The notes under the pieces: generated by a model | What the model was told of the DNA's origin: nothing | The model's input: the letters and a program-made list of their open reading frames with translations, nothing else | The model's database searches: none | Shown: piece by piece, positions 49,350-61,715 of the stretch | Layout: every line of letters starts with the position of its first letter | How positions within the stretch are numbered: the stretch's first letter is position 1 | Translations under genes and position numbers: made by a program | Source: Deinandra increscens subsp. villosa | Lineage: Eukaryota; Streptophyta; Magnoliopsida; Asterales; Asteraceae | Direction of reading: 5' to 3' | NCBI GenBank assembly: GCA_039602395.1 | Contig: JBCNJP010000003.1 | Span: 64,284,278 to 64,348,277 of the forward strand | DNA length: 64,000 nucleotides

Positions 49350-49924
49350 TCACATAGCGTTCACTGTTTCACATTCGAGTTGCATTCCTTCTATGGTAGC
49401 CGTAAGGGTATTTAGTTTTAACTCTATGGATGCGGCATGAGCGGAGATATTCTTTAAACGAAGGTGAGCTTTATCCTTTGGCCAATGACATTCATTGTTA
49501 GTAGCGGTTTCTATTAGAGAACGAGCTTTTTCTGGACTTAGTCCTAACCATGATCCACAGGCGCTCATATCTAAAGGTAAACGAGTTTCTGGAAAAACTG
49601 CCCAGTAGAAAGTGTTGAGTAGAACTCCCTCTGTGATTTTATGATGAGGACAACTTCGAATAAGAAGGGAATACCGTTCCCACGCGTCATTGAAGGATTC
49701 TTCCTCTTTCTGTGCGAATGACAAGATTTGAGAACGAATTTGAATAGTAAGAGATGGCGGAAAATATTTTTCGATAAAACAATCGCAAAGCTCTTTCTAG
49801 CTGGTAATGGAGTCACGTTTTAGGGAAATGAGCCATTGTCGAGATGCTCCTTTAAGACTAAGCGGGAAAAGGCGAAGTTTGACATCTTCTTCGATGATCT
49901 CTTAAAGTTGGAACATGTCAGTGA
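49350..49924 (-). pseudogene. Athila-like gag, cut by an insertion at 49,925
   Basis: On the - strand: KLRLFPLSLKGASRQWLISL, SWKELCDCFIEKYFPP, ESFNDAWERYSLLIRSCPHH and LLNTFYWAVFPETRLPLD, the Retrotrans_gag pattern of Athila/Tat elements. Frames change at about 49,740 and 49,815. The N-terminal part is missing because a foreign LTR (TGTCACACCCCC) starts at 49,925 directly after CAGTGA. Confidence 0.85.
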
Positions 49925-51619
49925 TGTCACACCCCCAATTTCCACTAATGGAGTTTTACCGTGTGGGGTGTGAGCAAACCAGGATCCCAGTCCATTAGTT
50001 ACACCAAACAACCACTAAATATCAAAAGATTTTCATTATGTTAAAGTATAATAAAAATTCAGAGTTTTACAATATGCGGAAGCATAAACGTAAGATTTAG
50101 TATTTAGATGAAACATTGTTAATTGAAATAACATAACTTGCATAGAAAACTATAACAGGGTTTTAAGGGCTCATGCATGCATACTCGTGATACTCGAATA
50201 CCTGCGACCTGGAAGTAACATGTTTAAAGAGAAAGTGTCAACCAAAAGGTTGACGAGTTCACATAAGTACACATATCTACAACTAGTACAGACATGTAGT
50301 ACGAATACAACAGTTTCATTCGTAGTTCAGTTATGTATATTACAAGTACAATCCATAACGTAGGTAGCGAGCCTAAATTCATGTCACTAAAACGTTCGCA
50401 ACCGAAGCTGACCAATTAGTTGTAGGAATAATCCTTACGTGTTTTGCCTTCCCCGTGTCTACTCGATCACGGTAAGTTAGGCTGACATTGTCCTCAGTCC
50501 GACCGCCAATCGGGTGGTGCATCTCGTGCCCGCTGAGTGGGGTTTGTCAGACCCCAGTAGTACTACCCAATATCGCCTTGCTATATTCTATTAACGGCTC
50601 GATAAGTAATGACTTGAAAGATAAAGCATTTTACATGAACATGTGATATATACTGGATTTCTACTTTAATCATACATCAAAAGTTATCGTGTTATCACCC
50701 TAACCTGGGTGTAACGTGTTTGCGTGTGTTATCGTCCAAACACGGACGTAACGTAAAAGGTTGTGTAACTCACCTTAGGGTGCGCATCAATTCCAGATTC
50801 GTCATACAACAAGTAGCAAACACCAGGTCTTGTGTGACCGACCAAACACCTAACGAGCATATATTCATAAGTGTATGTTCAAACGAAAAACGACTAAGTC
50901 TAAACCAATGATGAAATTGATGTCATTGGCCCAGATACGACATAGTTTGAGAAATCCGGATCGAGTCTAGGATGGCACAAAGTCAAAACCATGACGGTTA
51001 CAAAAATCGATGAAAATATATTATTCAGTAATAATATTCATCCAGGAAATCGAATAATACAATATGTGTGTATATATATAAATATATACACATAATCAAA
51101 TATATAGTTACATTAATAACGAGTATTCCCAAAACATACTTTTTATCTGTGAATATTTATATAAATATATACTTAACGTTTAGAACGTTTATATCGCAAG
51201 ATACGTATAATTATAATTATTCGTTTACATATTTTCATCATAAGCATAGAGACTTATAAAACATCTTATCTTTATTTATTTAATACCAAGATATATATAC
51301 TCATGTTTATAAAAGCTTGTGTTGTATAAAGTGTGGGTATAGAAATCAAAACAACAATATTTACAAAGTTATGGGTTCAAAACGATGATACAAAGGATTA
51401 TTAGAGAAAACCGTGATTTATATTAAAAGAAAAATGACACTTTATAATTATTTAAACCATTTCAACAGTTTACATTTTTTTTTATTTACCAATAATCATT
51501 TCATGCAATTTTTTAATCAAAACAAATGACTAAATCACAAAAATGAGCGAAAGAGAAAAATATGGAGGTCACCGGGTTCAAACCTATGACGAAATCGGGT
51601 TTAGTAAAAATCTGGAATA

Positions 51620-51700
51620 AAAAGGACGACGCCAGGATTCGAACCCTCGACCTCAAGGTCTTCGAACAGTGCCCTAACCACTGTGCCAAGGGTTATCCTT
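51620..51700 (-). other. tRNA-like sequence 1 inside LTR C
   Basis: The - strand reads TTGGCACAGTGGTTAGGGCA (A-box-like), a GACC-TTGA-GGTC hairpin, then GAGGGTTCGAATCCTGG (B-box-like, T-loop TTCGAAT). T-stem pairing is poor, so a functional tRNA is unlikely; it could be a Pol III promoter or a tRNA relic. Confidence 0.55.
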
Positions 51701-51780
51701 GGTTTCATTTCGAACGGAAATCCTTTTAACCATCAACAGTTCACAAAATCAGATTTTTTAAAAAAATTACAGAAAAAGAT

Positions 51781-51862
51781 TGGCGCTTGCGGGTCTCGAA
51801 CTCGTGTCCCCTAGGATAGAAATCGTGGTCCTTAGCAACTAGGCTAGATCAGATGCTGTGAA
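51781..51862 (-). other. tRNA-like sequence 2 inside LTR C
   Basis: The - strand reads CTAGCCTAGTTGCTAAGGAC (A-box-like) and, 30-40 nt on, CACGAGTTCGAGACCCGC (B-box-like). The sequence differs from tRNA-like 1, so the two are not simple duplicates. Confidence 0.5.
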
Positions 51863-51899
51863 CCAGATTTGAAAAGAATCATGATATTCATAACGGTCG

Positions 51900-51915
51900 C
51901 CCCCCCCCCCCCCCC
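51900..51915. repeat. 16-C homopolymer
   Basis: A run of 16 C inside LTR C. Similar runs are at 27,479-27,494 (16) and 45,013-45,023 (11). Confidence 0.95.
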
Positions 51916-52600
51916 TTCTTCTTCCCCATAAACCCTAAACTCGCTGGATTTATTTTTCGGTCACCGGAAAATCATAAAAACAGAAAACAAGTGTATGAAC
52001 TGGAACGAAAAACATGTGGGAATCCATACCTCAAGTCAGAGATGCGAGGTGATGAGTTTTTGATGCCAAAAACGTCCCGATCGTGAATCCGTCAACTCCG
52101 TTTTGAACTCGGTCGTTTCCCATCCGATCGTCGATGTCACTGGAGTCAAAGAGGGGTTCGATGGTGCCAGAATGGTGGTGAAACAGTGGTGGTTGGGTGG
52201 TGATCGACCGAACAAAAGTGAAGGTCGGTAATGGTGTTGTGTCTTTGCGGGTCTTAGAAAAGGGAGCTCAAAGTTTGTTGCTTTTGATCAAATGAAGTTA
52301 TAATCAACCAAATGAGAGAGTGAAATCATCGAATCCAGTAGTAACCTGCGAATTGAATTGAAGCTTTAATGATGATTTGATTTCGACGTTCGGTTTCGCG
52401 AGGTGAAGGATAACCCGAGCGTTCCGTTTGTTTCCTTCTTTTATGGAAGCAATTAGACTTCCTCTAATTGACAATTCCGGTCCCTTAACAATATAGCTCA
52501 TTTAGATGAAGTTTAGGAAGTTTATAAAATGACAGGAATGACCCCTAGAAGTTGCAAGTCGTTAGTTAACTCTAACAGAGTTAACGAGGAATAACCGTAA

Positions 52601-52657
<57 letters not shown>
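52601..52657. repeat. AT microsatellite
   Basis: About 28 TA dinucleotides in the U3 part of LTR C, upstream of its TATA box. Confidence 0.95.
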
Positions 52658-52660
<3 letters not shown>

Positions 52661-53084
52661 GTGTTTGTCATAATCGGATCGATGTGCAACGTTTATAAAA
52701 TATAAACCTTGATTTGTCACTTGAAATCATAAAATACAAACTTATAATCATATAAGTGGTTCACATAAAATCATAGAACACCAACGACGTTTAATCGTAA
52801 AATCGTATGTGGTTATGTGCTACGCTAACACATAAAATCATGAAATGCAACGTGTATATGTATACATATAACACATAAAGTTATAAATGTAATCGTCACA
52901 TAAAATGACAAAACGTTCACATGAAATCATAAAAAGTAATTTAAAAAAAAGATCATAAATTATAATTATTTCATTTAGTCAACCGACGTCTAGACGCAGT
53001 GCTCACACTAACTGTTCTATCTAACTGAGGTAACCAACGTTATTGAGAGATAACACAAATTATTAATGGAGTTAACCTGGAAAT

Positions 53085-53250
53085 TACCAGTTGTCACATC
53101 ATCCCCAAGTTAAAGGAATTTTCGTCCCGAAAATTAAAGTAATGCTTGAGGCGTGCAGACTAGTTGGCTGGAATGATGGAAAAAGGAGAAGAAAATTTTC
53201 CAGTTATGACATCATCCCCAAGTTGAAAAAAAATTTCGTCTCGAAATTTA
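53085..53250. repeat. Imperfect 113-bp duplication of the LTR/internal border
   Basis: ACATCATCCCCAAGTT followed by an AATTTTCGTCCCGAAA-type block occurs at 53,096 and again at 53,209. The preceding CCAGTTRTSACA is duplicated too, so the second copy repeats the LTR start. Confidence 0.75.
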
Positions 53251-56200
53251 ATCAGTATCAATTTTTACAAGAATTAATCTTGACAGTAATATAACGAAAG
53301 AATTCAGGTTCTCTACTCCAAGAGGGGTGATGGACGTTATGTCCCAAAATGTGTACAATAGGTTGAGGAGGTGACAGAATGTCCACAAAATTTTCGAAAA
53401 GAATCCAAATCGATGGTATAGAAAGGGGTTTCTCGAACCAAGAGTTTCTACGTGAAAATTTGACCGATTGTATTATGGGAACATGATAACATAAGAACAT
53501 AAGTGTCTAAAGTCGAGACTTTACGTGACGGAGGGCTATAATACGTCCGAGCAACACCTAGCTTATCGCATCTAATTCCAGGAGCGATATTCTCATTTCA
53601 TGTCTCGTTTTCGTATGAAGCATCGCATTCACCAATAGCCCAGGTGAATCAACAGAAATGGAATTTGGGTATGAGAAAATTATGTGTGCATTAAGTCAAT
53701 CAATGCTTTTCTAATAGACCTGTTGTCTAACGAAAATGTAAACGTCTGAATTTGTCTACCAACTAGCAAATAGCATAGAATTGCACAAGGCTGATCAAGT
53801 TAGCATGAGGACCTAGTGGTTGATTTAGTACTTTATGGAGTTATGACCAATTAAGTTCACATGATTCGTAGTAACATTAAAAATCACCTTTCATGCAATA
53901 ACATTTCAAATAGCATTTGAGTCTCTAGGAAGGCTTCCTTTAATGGTTCATATGGTCAACGCACACTAGCATGCAACCTATCATGAAGGTTTTACCATAC
54001 AACACATTTAAGTGTCCCAATATCTTATACACTAGCATACAACCCTAACATGGCATATCTCTAGTATATAAGTTCATAAACCCACTAACACAACCCATAT
54101 GATGCAAAGTTGACGGGGCAACATCACACAGTCTTGTCATTCCCACCGAGGTAGGAGACTTAGGACCTTGTACGGTGTATGGTTTCATACTCAATCAACT
54201 TAATACATTCAAATCATGTCATTTTATGATGCCTAACACGTTTCATACACATAACTGATCATGCAATTTTTACGCGAGTTATGTTTAAACCAACACTTCA
54301 GTGATTAATCAGTTTGTATACCCTAAACATAGGATTAGATTCTCAAAGTTAGCATGCTTGAACACATATGTCTCGTAAAGATTTCTCATGAGAAGGACAA
54401 AAGCGAACAAACTATCTATCATGGTTAAAACAGTTTAACAATTGCTCACATACTGAAACATAGCTGACAATGTACTGATTTAGTGACAACAAAACTAAGG
54501 TGCAAAAGTAATTAAATCGGGTGCCACAATTGCCTTTCGAATGTAACACATAAAAGTTTGTTTAAAAAAATAAATAATAAGTTTTTTACTAAATTCTGCT
54601 AAGAATTACCCAGGTAATGGTGGAAATGATTAGGTTCAAATTCAAGCTAGGGTTCAGCATCATACAACATCTCATCATACATATTACCCCTGGTAAGGGT
54701 CCAAAAATGAGGGCAAAAGTTCAATCAAAGTAAAGGTGTAACGTGTTAGGTACTAATAATCGGCGGTGCCCCACAAAAAAATATGTGGCATCAAGTAGAG
54801 GACATCAAATTTAAGATGAAGAGCGCTAATGGATCAGTTCATGAATTCAAGTGAGTGATTAGGTGGTAGCGTACGATAGTGGCATCTACACGTTCCAAAG
54901 CATGACATGTGAGCTTAAAATGGCACCAGTTAAGATACAAACTAAGAGGGTGTAAATGTCGTAATATATGACGTAGAGTTCAAAGAAAATTATCTAACAT
55001 GCTTGACAGGGTTTGGCAAGAAATTCGCATCAATAGATATTGAGATGAACAGTGTCAACAATTATACAGTTCCATAGAGTAAACATCTCGTCGAGAGGGG
55101 TCTTCATTGCTTAAGTTCGGAAGTGTCCAATCTACTTGGTGTTCTCACACTCCATGCGATGTGAATCGCTCCTTCCAGAATATTGGTTTAAATAGTGTTT
55201 GGAAATATTGCACGGCGTGAGCGTGAAGTAAATGTGTGTCTTTGAAACACATAACATTAGGGTATTGAAAGGCGGTTTTGGTTTTGGATAACCGTACATA
55301 GAGAATTTTGTCATGGTTTGGTGCAGGTTTACCACAAATTAAGAGGTTAAATCATGTGTTTCATAAAAAACGATCGGGGGTATCTCTTTAATGATAGTCA
55401 TAAAGCTTATCAAAAGGGACAGTCGATTCAAAAGTAGTTTTCCCTTAAACAAAAGTCAATCTTTTTCATAATACATACTTCTAAAGTTGGAGTTATTCGA
55501 TCATGCGGTTTGTCATTCATAAGAAAAAAATATTTCTTGTTTTTTTAAAACGTTGGTGTTCATCTGAGTCAGAATTCACAACCGAATCGTGACAGGAAGT
55601 TCGTTTTAGTAGAGTTTTTCTTCTAGACTCGGGCAATTGAAAGCAAGGAGTTTGGTTATTTCGGGTATGTCTCTTTTGGTAGGAATACGTAGCAGATATA
55701 TGTGATCTCGGAAAAGTAGCACTACGCAGTTTTGTCGAGGATATAGTCCCGTTAGATGGAGTCTCTCAAGATGAGACTCTTGTGTATGACTCTAACGTCA
55801 ATCCTTGGTCCGGTACTGGTCCCACATTCAACATGCCACTAATACTTATGTATAGGGTGTACCGCAGCTAACCCACCACACTACCGGTACCTTGAAGACG
55901 TACCAGCTACCTACTATTACTAGCTATTAGTCAAAACACATTGGAAATTTTTATCAGAAATAGAGTACGTTAAGTTTTTCCCATGCGTTAGAATGTAAAG
56001 GGGGACGAGAGATTAAAAGCTAAATATGTTGTGCAAATAAAAGTGTAGGTGTTTGTATTCACTAGACCAGTGAGATGTGTAGGGTTTGTCATTCTACCGA
56101 AGATCGTTGAGAGTTTGGCACACATAGTGCCAATATCATAACGCTTCGGATTTCAAGACGATCTAAATTTTAAAGCAGGGCATTTGGTTTAAGTTCAAGC

Positions 56201-57369
56201 TGGGATTCATGAAATAAAGTTCCCTAGAAAAGGATGATGAGGATCCATGTACTAGTAGTTTGTCGATGAGCGTAATTAGAGTGTTCATGTAAGATCTTGT
56301 ATTGTTACAACGAAAGAGGCACAAGGTAGTCTCATCATCAATGATGTTAGCTAGTTGAAATACCACCCAAAAGTGTAATACTTTCTGGTTCCAAAGCTTA
56401 AAAGCTTATCCAGGACATAAAAGATTACAAAAGCGCGAGAATTAGAAATTATTGGTGGCTAAATCGTAAAAGGTTCAGATCATGAAGACAAAAATCAATA
56501 GTACAGGTTCAGGAGGTCAATCGGAATAGTCATTACGTTAAAACCGGGGGTCACTAGTTCAAAACCAGTAAGACTTAACATTAACCCATTAGCGATATTA
56601 TGTTTGATGTGAGCTGTTTTGTGTGGTTTGTTAGGTCGTGATGATGCTGTTGGCCACGAGTTTTGGTTAGTGCAAGAAATATCAGGGAATACAAGTCTAC
56701 ATAAAGAAACTTCACAAAAGTTGTCTACCAAAAGATATGTTCTAGGGCTCGAGGTATATACTTACTCCAATTGGTTATCCATTGTTGTCTGGGTATTTGT
56801 CCGGCTACGGTTTATGTAGGTTGTCCCACGGTTGTAGAAGTTCCAGGTATTGATATGGTGGGTAAGGTCGTGAAAGTAGAGTTATGATTCAAGTTGAATC
56901 AAAACTAGTCAAGGATTTCGTCAAGAATCGTTTGTAGTTAAGAAAGTCTTGTCATCAAAATACACGAGTGAAACGGTGTCCTTCCAAGACTAATAACCCC
57001 TAACACATTTCTAAAGGCTTTCCGAATGGATTGGAATCCATAAGTAAAGGGGCAAAATTAGGTGTGATAGCGTTTTCAAAGATAGGTGGCTTCAACCATC
57101 CGGTTGAGTTCAACACGCTCGACATTCAAATGTCATGAGAAAAAAAATGTAGGGATTTGTACCCATTACAGCCATTAGCTTGCCTAGTAGAGTTCTTCAG
57201 GACTTCCATACACTTTAAATTACATTTGCGTGTTCACCGTAATTTGCCCTATATGGTCACCCTAGTTACTCATACTTTAACTACCAGGTATGGTGGAGTA
57301 CATATAAGATATCCAAGTAGTGGGTATCAAGAATGTGGTCATTAACCCAAAGTTATCTTGACCAGAAGT
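53251..57369. other. 4.1 kb noncoding DNA, probably internal region of family C
   Basis: No coding region or protein motif was recognised on either strand. The stretch between LTR C and LTR E is consistent with a large noncoding (LARD-like) element, but no second LTR of C was found. It contains a block (54,112-54,182) shared with the LTR at 14,400. Confidence 0.4.
54112..54182. repeat. Module shared with 14,400-14,462
   Basis: GACGGGGC, a variable ~15 nt, CTTGTCATTCCC and GAGGTAGGAGACTTAGGAC occur in the same order at both sites. Confidence 0.85.
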
Positions 57370-57867
57370 TGTTAGTGCAAAATATGTGTGTCGTGTGTGT
57401 ATCAGTTAGTTTCATTAGTTGATATAGTTAATATAGTAAAATCATTGTCATAGGGTAGTTTGTGTCAATCTAATAAAGTGGAGGGGCTTCATAGTAATAT
57501 ATTACATATCACATATACATGATATGTAGAAAAGAGGAGCCGAAGGGGGCCAAACTCAATCTGAATATATATATATATATATATATATTATATCAATTTG
57601 AGTTCGGAACAATAAGAGAGTCGGCCATAACCGTTTTCTCGAAGATACAATTTATAGGGAGCAGATTTTGATTTCGAATTTGAGAACCGAGTTTAGATCT
57701 TTGATTAGGTGTTGTAATCGAGTTCATATCATGTAATCTTTGATCGATTTGAGCTATAAACGAGTGTTATTTACTTGATTATGTGTTCTTCGTGTTCTTA
57801 GTTTTCGGTGAACGTTCGGTCCAAATTCGGTGTACAAATCATTAGATCGGGACGATTCGAGTTTTCA
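57370..57867 (+). mobile_element. 5' LTR of Copia element E
   Basis: The LTR is 498 bp, TGTTAGTGCAAAATATG...CGAGTTTTCA, with an AT microsatellite (57,566-57,590). The primer site follows 2 nt later as TGGTATGAGAGC (57,870-57,881), one base away from the usual TGGTATCAGAGC. Confidence 0.7.
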
Positions 57868-57881
57868 ATTGGTATGAGAGC

Positions 57882-59484
57882 AAATCCAGTCGTCATTCTA
57901 CACCATTTTCGATCAAAATCTGAGCTTAATTCGTTCAATTTAATTCAATTTTGATTTTCGTAAAGTCAAACAGTTCATATTCAAGCGTCTATTCTTCAAA
58001 TTCGAGTTACATGAAACGGATTGTTGCTTGTTAATGTTGATATCATATTATTCAGACTGATCATACGAGTTTGTTAGTGCAATCAGAATTGATTTTGGTT
58101 CAGATTTGTTTGGATCGCAATTTATCGTTCATCTTTTTCATTCGAAGTCCTTCAATGGCGGATTTTTAGAATTTCAATGTAGTTCTTCAAAACTTGTTCC
58201 ATTCTGATTGATTCTTCACCACGAATGTGATATCATAAGATTTTAATTTGGTTAAGTTTTAGAATTTTCAGTTTGAATCGTAAATTTCAGAATGAAATTT
58301 TCCGTCGTCTTCTTCGGATATCTATTATTCTTCAATGGTGGAATTATTAATATTCTTGTTTTTGATTCAAATTGGATATCAACTTGATCGGTGTTAGCAT
58401 GCGTACTCAGTGGAGCAAACAGAGTTAATTTTTATCAAGTTTTGAGCAAATCTCGATTTCACAAATCGTTTTCTTTGTGTTCATTGTGTTCTATTGGTAT
58501 CACATTAAATCTGGTTCATTCATATTTGACTCATCATTACGAGTCTTCTGATTCTTTCTATTTCAATTTCGCTTAAATTTTTGAAATAAATTCATGAATC
58601 ATAACATCCATCAAATATGAGTTCATCAATCTCGAATCATCAAAAACTCACTGAAACAATTCAATTTTGATTCCATCACAATCAGTTTTCATTTTTGAGT
58701 TCACCGGTGTGGTTAGTTTTGATATTTGTTTGAGTATTGGATCGATTCATAAAATCTCAGACCGTGTTAGTTCTTATTCTGTATTCGATCTCGGGTTTTC
58801 GAAATCATCACTGAATCATTTCAAACCACATCTTGTTTTGATCGTCATTCGATTTCGCGCACAATCGTATCTTCAATTTTGTGACCCGTTTAGTTTTGAA
58901 CAAATTATATTGATTCAAAGTTTTTGTTGAGTTCATTCATTTGTACGTTTTTTTAGAACTTTTTCTCTCCTAGATCAAGGATGTCAGCACAATGTTTCAT
59001 TCTTAACCCTAATTTTCCTGATTCATCGACAAGTTAGTCATGTCATTAGCATTTTTTTTTGTGGTTCGGTCGTTTGTTAACAGACTTGCTCCAATTTTCA
59101 ACATATAGGACTTATTTGCAACACTTATAAGTGGATATAAGAAGTAGTGATATCTATCTAGCCCTAAATAGCTTTGGAATTTCTCCATTTTAAATTCTAT
59201 TTAAATGAAAGGTAGAGGATTTTGGGGGTTATAAATGATACATAGTGCGATACAGTCAAAACAAGGTATTATAGTACAAACCGAATAGATACCTCAGATA
59301 CAGATAAACTTATCAACAGATTCTCTATCCTCTCTTTTTCCATTTAATTTTAAGTATTTATGTTCGTTTTCATTGTTTTCATTATTGGATAACAAGATGA
59401 TTAGAAATCCTTTACTTTTTTCAACAGAAAAATTTCATTCGTGTGTCAAAATTCACTTCTTTGAGGTTTCTAATTTTTTCATTA
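57882..59484 (+). other. Leader of Copia element E
   Basis: Noncoding, rich in TTCGATTT and ATTCATCA-type words. It resumes at about 61,395 after the Harbinger-like insertion and reaches gag at 61,716. Confidence 0.5.
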
Positions 59485-59729
59485 GGATGGGTGGTATGGT
59501 TGCCTAAGGCAACCATTTGAATCATAGAGGGAAGCAATCATGTTGTGCCAACAGGTGAAAGAAAAAGTTTGTCTAAATGATGTTTTGGAGGTGGGTATGG
59601 TTGCCTAAATGTTTAGGCAAACTTTTTTATTTTTATTTTTTAACATTATATTTACAATAAACATATAAAATTAAACTAAAACATTCATTGTAAAATAAAA
59701 ACATAAAATTCATTAAATTAAAAAAAAAG

Positions 59730-59850
59730 TTACAAAGTCCTAAAAATTATAAAAATTACCAAATCCTAAAAATAAAAAGTTACCAAATCCTAAAAATAAA
59801 AAAATTACCAAGTCCTAGAAATAAAAAATTACCAAATCTTAAAAAAACAA
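59730..59850. repeat. Degenerate ~24-bp A-rich tandem repeat
   Basis: The unit TTACCAAATCCTAAAAATAA is repeated about five times with length variation, in the 3' region of the Myb/SANT-like gene. Confidence 0.8.
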
Positions 59851-59893
59851 CCACCATCTAAAAATTGCATTGCCACCCATATCTCGCCGCCAC

Positions 59894-61242
59894 TCAACGT
59901 TTTTCATCCCAGAGTACCGGTAGCAATGTTTCGGGCACTCCTTCGTAAGGCTTCAAGAACAATTCGAGGTCACGAGCCCGTTGATCTTCATCCATGCTCT
60001 CTACTTGCCGACCCATCGTCTTCCCCACCTTCTCATACATTTCCCTCTTCCTTGAGCGGTTTCATGTCAAACACTCTTCTTGTCGACCTTTTCCTCCTCC
60101 CATTTCAATTCAAACCGCTCCATCACCTCCAAAGCATTCGCCGATCCTTTTGTCGACGACTCACCCGACTTCTTGCTTCCCGTTCTTCTTCGTGGTTGGT
60201 GGCTTGGCATCGAGTTCTCGTTCAAGTCGGGCAAACGACTCGGCAATTGTGCCGAGTCGACTTCGTTTGACGTTGTGTAGTCGCCCGAAGCCGATATCTT
60301 GGTCCTTTTCTTCTCAAGACCACCAACCTTTTGTGGTGGTGAAAGCCACTTCTTGTGATCCTTCACGACTTCCCAAGCGTCCACATGCGTGAAACCTTTC
60401 TTCTCGTAGATGCGTTTATAATCCCGCATCGTTTTATAAAAAACGTCCTTATCACTCGCACCACTAGCCCGTGCATGTGTCTACAATTAAAAAAAATTAA
60501 TTTATATTAAAAAATTAAGTTTATAAAAAAATATATAGAATATACTTACGTTTTGGGTGTGCAACCCGTTGAACTTCGTCATAGCCTTGTTCAAATTGTT
60601 CCATTTTGTGTTAACCATGTGAATGGTTCGACCGGTATCACGTCCACTCAAACCGTTGAAGTGTGCGAGGATCCGGTTCCAAAAAGATTCATGTTTTTGT
60701 TGATCACCCACTTTTCCGTCTTCGCTCACGTAAATGTAGGCTTTCGCCAAATTGACTTCTTCCTCGGTAGACCAATGTGTCCTCTTCTTCTTCCCACTCT
60801 TTGCGGGTTGTGTAGCTTCCTCCTCTTCTTCTTCTTCACCGACATCCTCTTGCATCTCGGCTACCTCTTCATCCCCTTCCTCTTCTTCTTCTTCTATCTC
60901 AATTTCTTCATCGAGTTCCTCCGATTCGGAGTCAACATCAACACGTCGTGGTTCACGGTATTGGGTATGTTGATACATTGATTGATGTTGTTGAACTTGC
61001 GATGAATGCGGCGGGTAAAAAGGTGGTTGTGGTCCATACCGACCCTGCACTAAATCAACAAAAGATTGTTGTTGATAGAAATCGGGTTGTGATGGTGGTG
61101 GAGGTGGTGGTTGTGAGTAGAATACGGGTTGTGGGTGTGGTTGTGTTTGAGGAATGTTGGAAGGTTCACCTTTATCTTTCCGCACTTTCGGTCGGAATTT
61201 CTTGATGCCGGTGGCCGGTGACTTGTTCTTCCTTGATTCCAT
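59894..61242 (-). pseudogene. Harbinger-associated Myb/SANT-like protein, 3' frameshift
   Basis: ATG at 61,242; exon 1 61,242-60,550 ends at a GTAAGT donor; exon 2 starts at 60,480 after TTGTAG. The protein opens with a Lys-rich start and a Pro/Gln-rich stretch. An acidic Glu tract follows, then the Myb/SANT-like domain (KRTHWSTEEEVNLAKAYIYV, ESFWNRILAHFNGL, TKWNNLNKAMTKFNG) and a basic C-terminal region (DVFYKTMRDYKRIYEKKGF, HVDAWEVVKDHKKW). Such proteins help Harbinger transposases reach the nucleus and bind the element ends. A TGA at 60,067 ends the frame early; coding-like sequence (REMYEKVGKTMGRQVESMD) continues in another frame to a stop at 59,894. Confidence 0.8.
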
Positions 61243-61715
61243 GAGAGAGTGATTTTTTTTTGTTGGTTTTGTAGAGAGAAATGAGAAGAAGAGGTGTAAA
61301 AAATATTGAAGTGATATTGGGGTTTTTATAGGGTTGTGGGTGAATTTGGTGTTTCAAGCCGAGGGGCTATGCCGAGACATACTCCCCACCCTTAGTAGAT
61401 TAGATTTATAACATCAAGACTCTATCTGAATTTGGTGTTTCAAGCGGTTGTTAAAGTTAGGTTCTTGATTTAAAAGAAGTATTCAAAGGAAGACTCGGGT
61501 TCCTAATTCAAAGTGTTCAAAGAAATTTATTGATTCATTCATTTCGATTCATCACTTGAGGTTCAAGAGAGTTGGATTTATTCATCGAAATAGTATGTGA
61601 TACAAAATATATTCGACGGGATTTAAAAGTTGGTGATCAAAGGGTTTTATCACGTTGTTTTTCAAAAGAACCGGGTTCTAAGAGATACACAGGTTGTGTT
61701 TCATTGGTTGATTAA

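Larger units (their letters stand above)
49925..53098 (-). mobile_element. Long LTR (3,174 bp) of retrotransposon family C
   Basis: The - strand LTR runs from TGTGACAACTGG (53,098) to GGGGGTGTGACA (49,925). Upstream (higher coordinates) is CGGGACGAAAATTCC...CTTGGGGATGA, typical of the end of a Ty3 internal region. The TATA box is CCATAAAAG (52,436-52,445). Related to the LTR at 13,260 by shared landmarks in the same order. It contains two tRNA-like sequences (51,620-51,860), an AT microsatellite and a 16-C run. It lies inside the Athila gag. Confidence 0.7.
59485..61391. mobile_element. PIF/Harbinger-like element lacking transposase, 1,907 bp
   Basis: Imperfect terminal inverted repeats, GGATGGGTGGTATG at the left and the complement GGGTGGGGAGTATG at the right (11 of 14 matching), are flanked by TTA target duplications (59,482-59,484 and 61,392-61,394). 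The only gene inside is the Myb/SANT-like one on the - strand; the DDE transposase gene usual in autonomous PIF/Harbinger elements is absent. Confidence 0.7.

Noticed and set aside
51620..51862. Functional tRNA genes
   Set aside because: T-stem and acceptor pairing fail, so they are listed as tRNA-like only.
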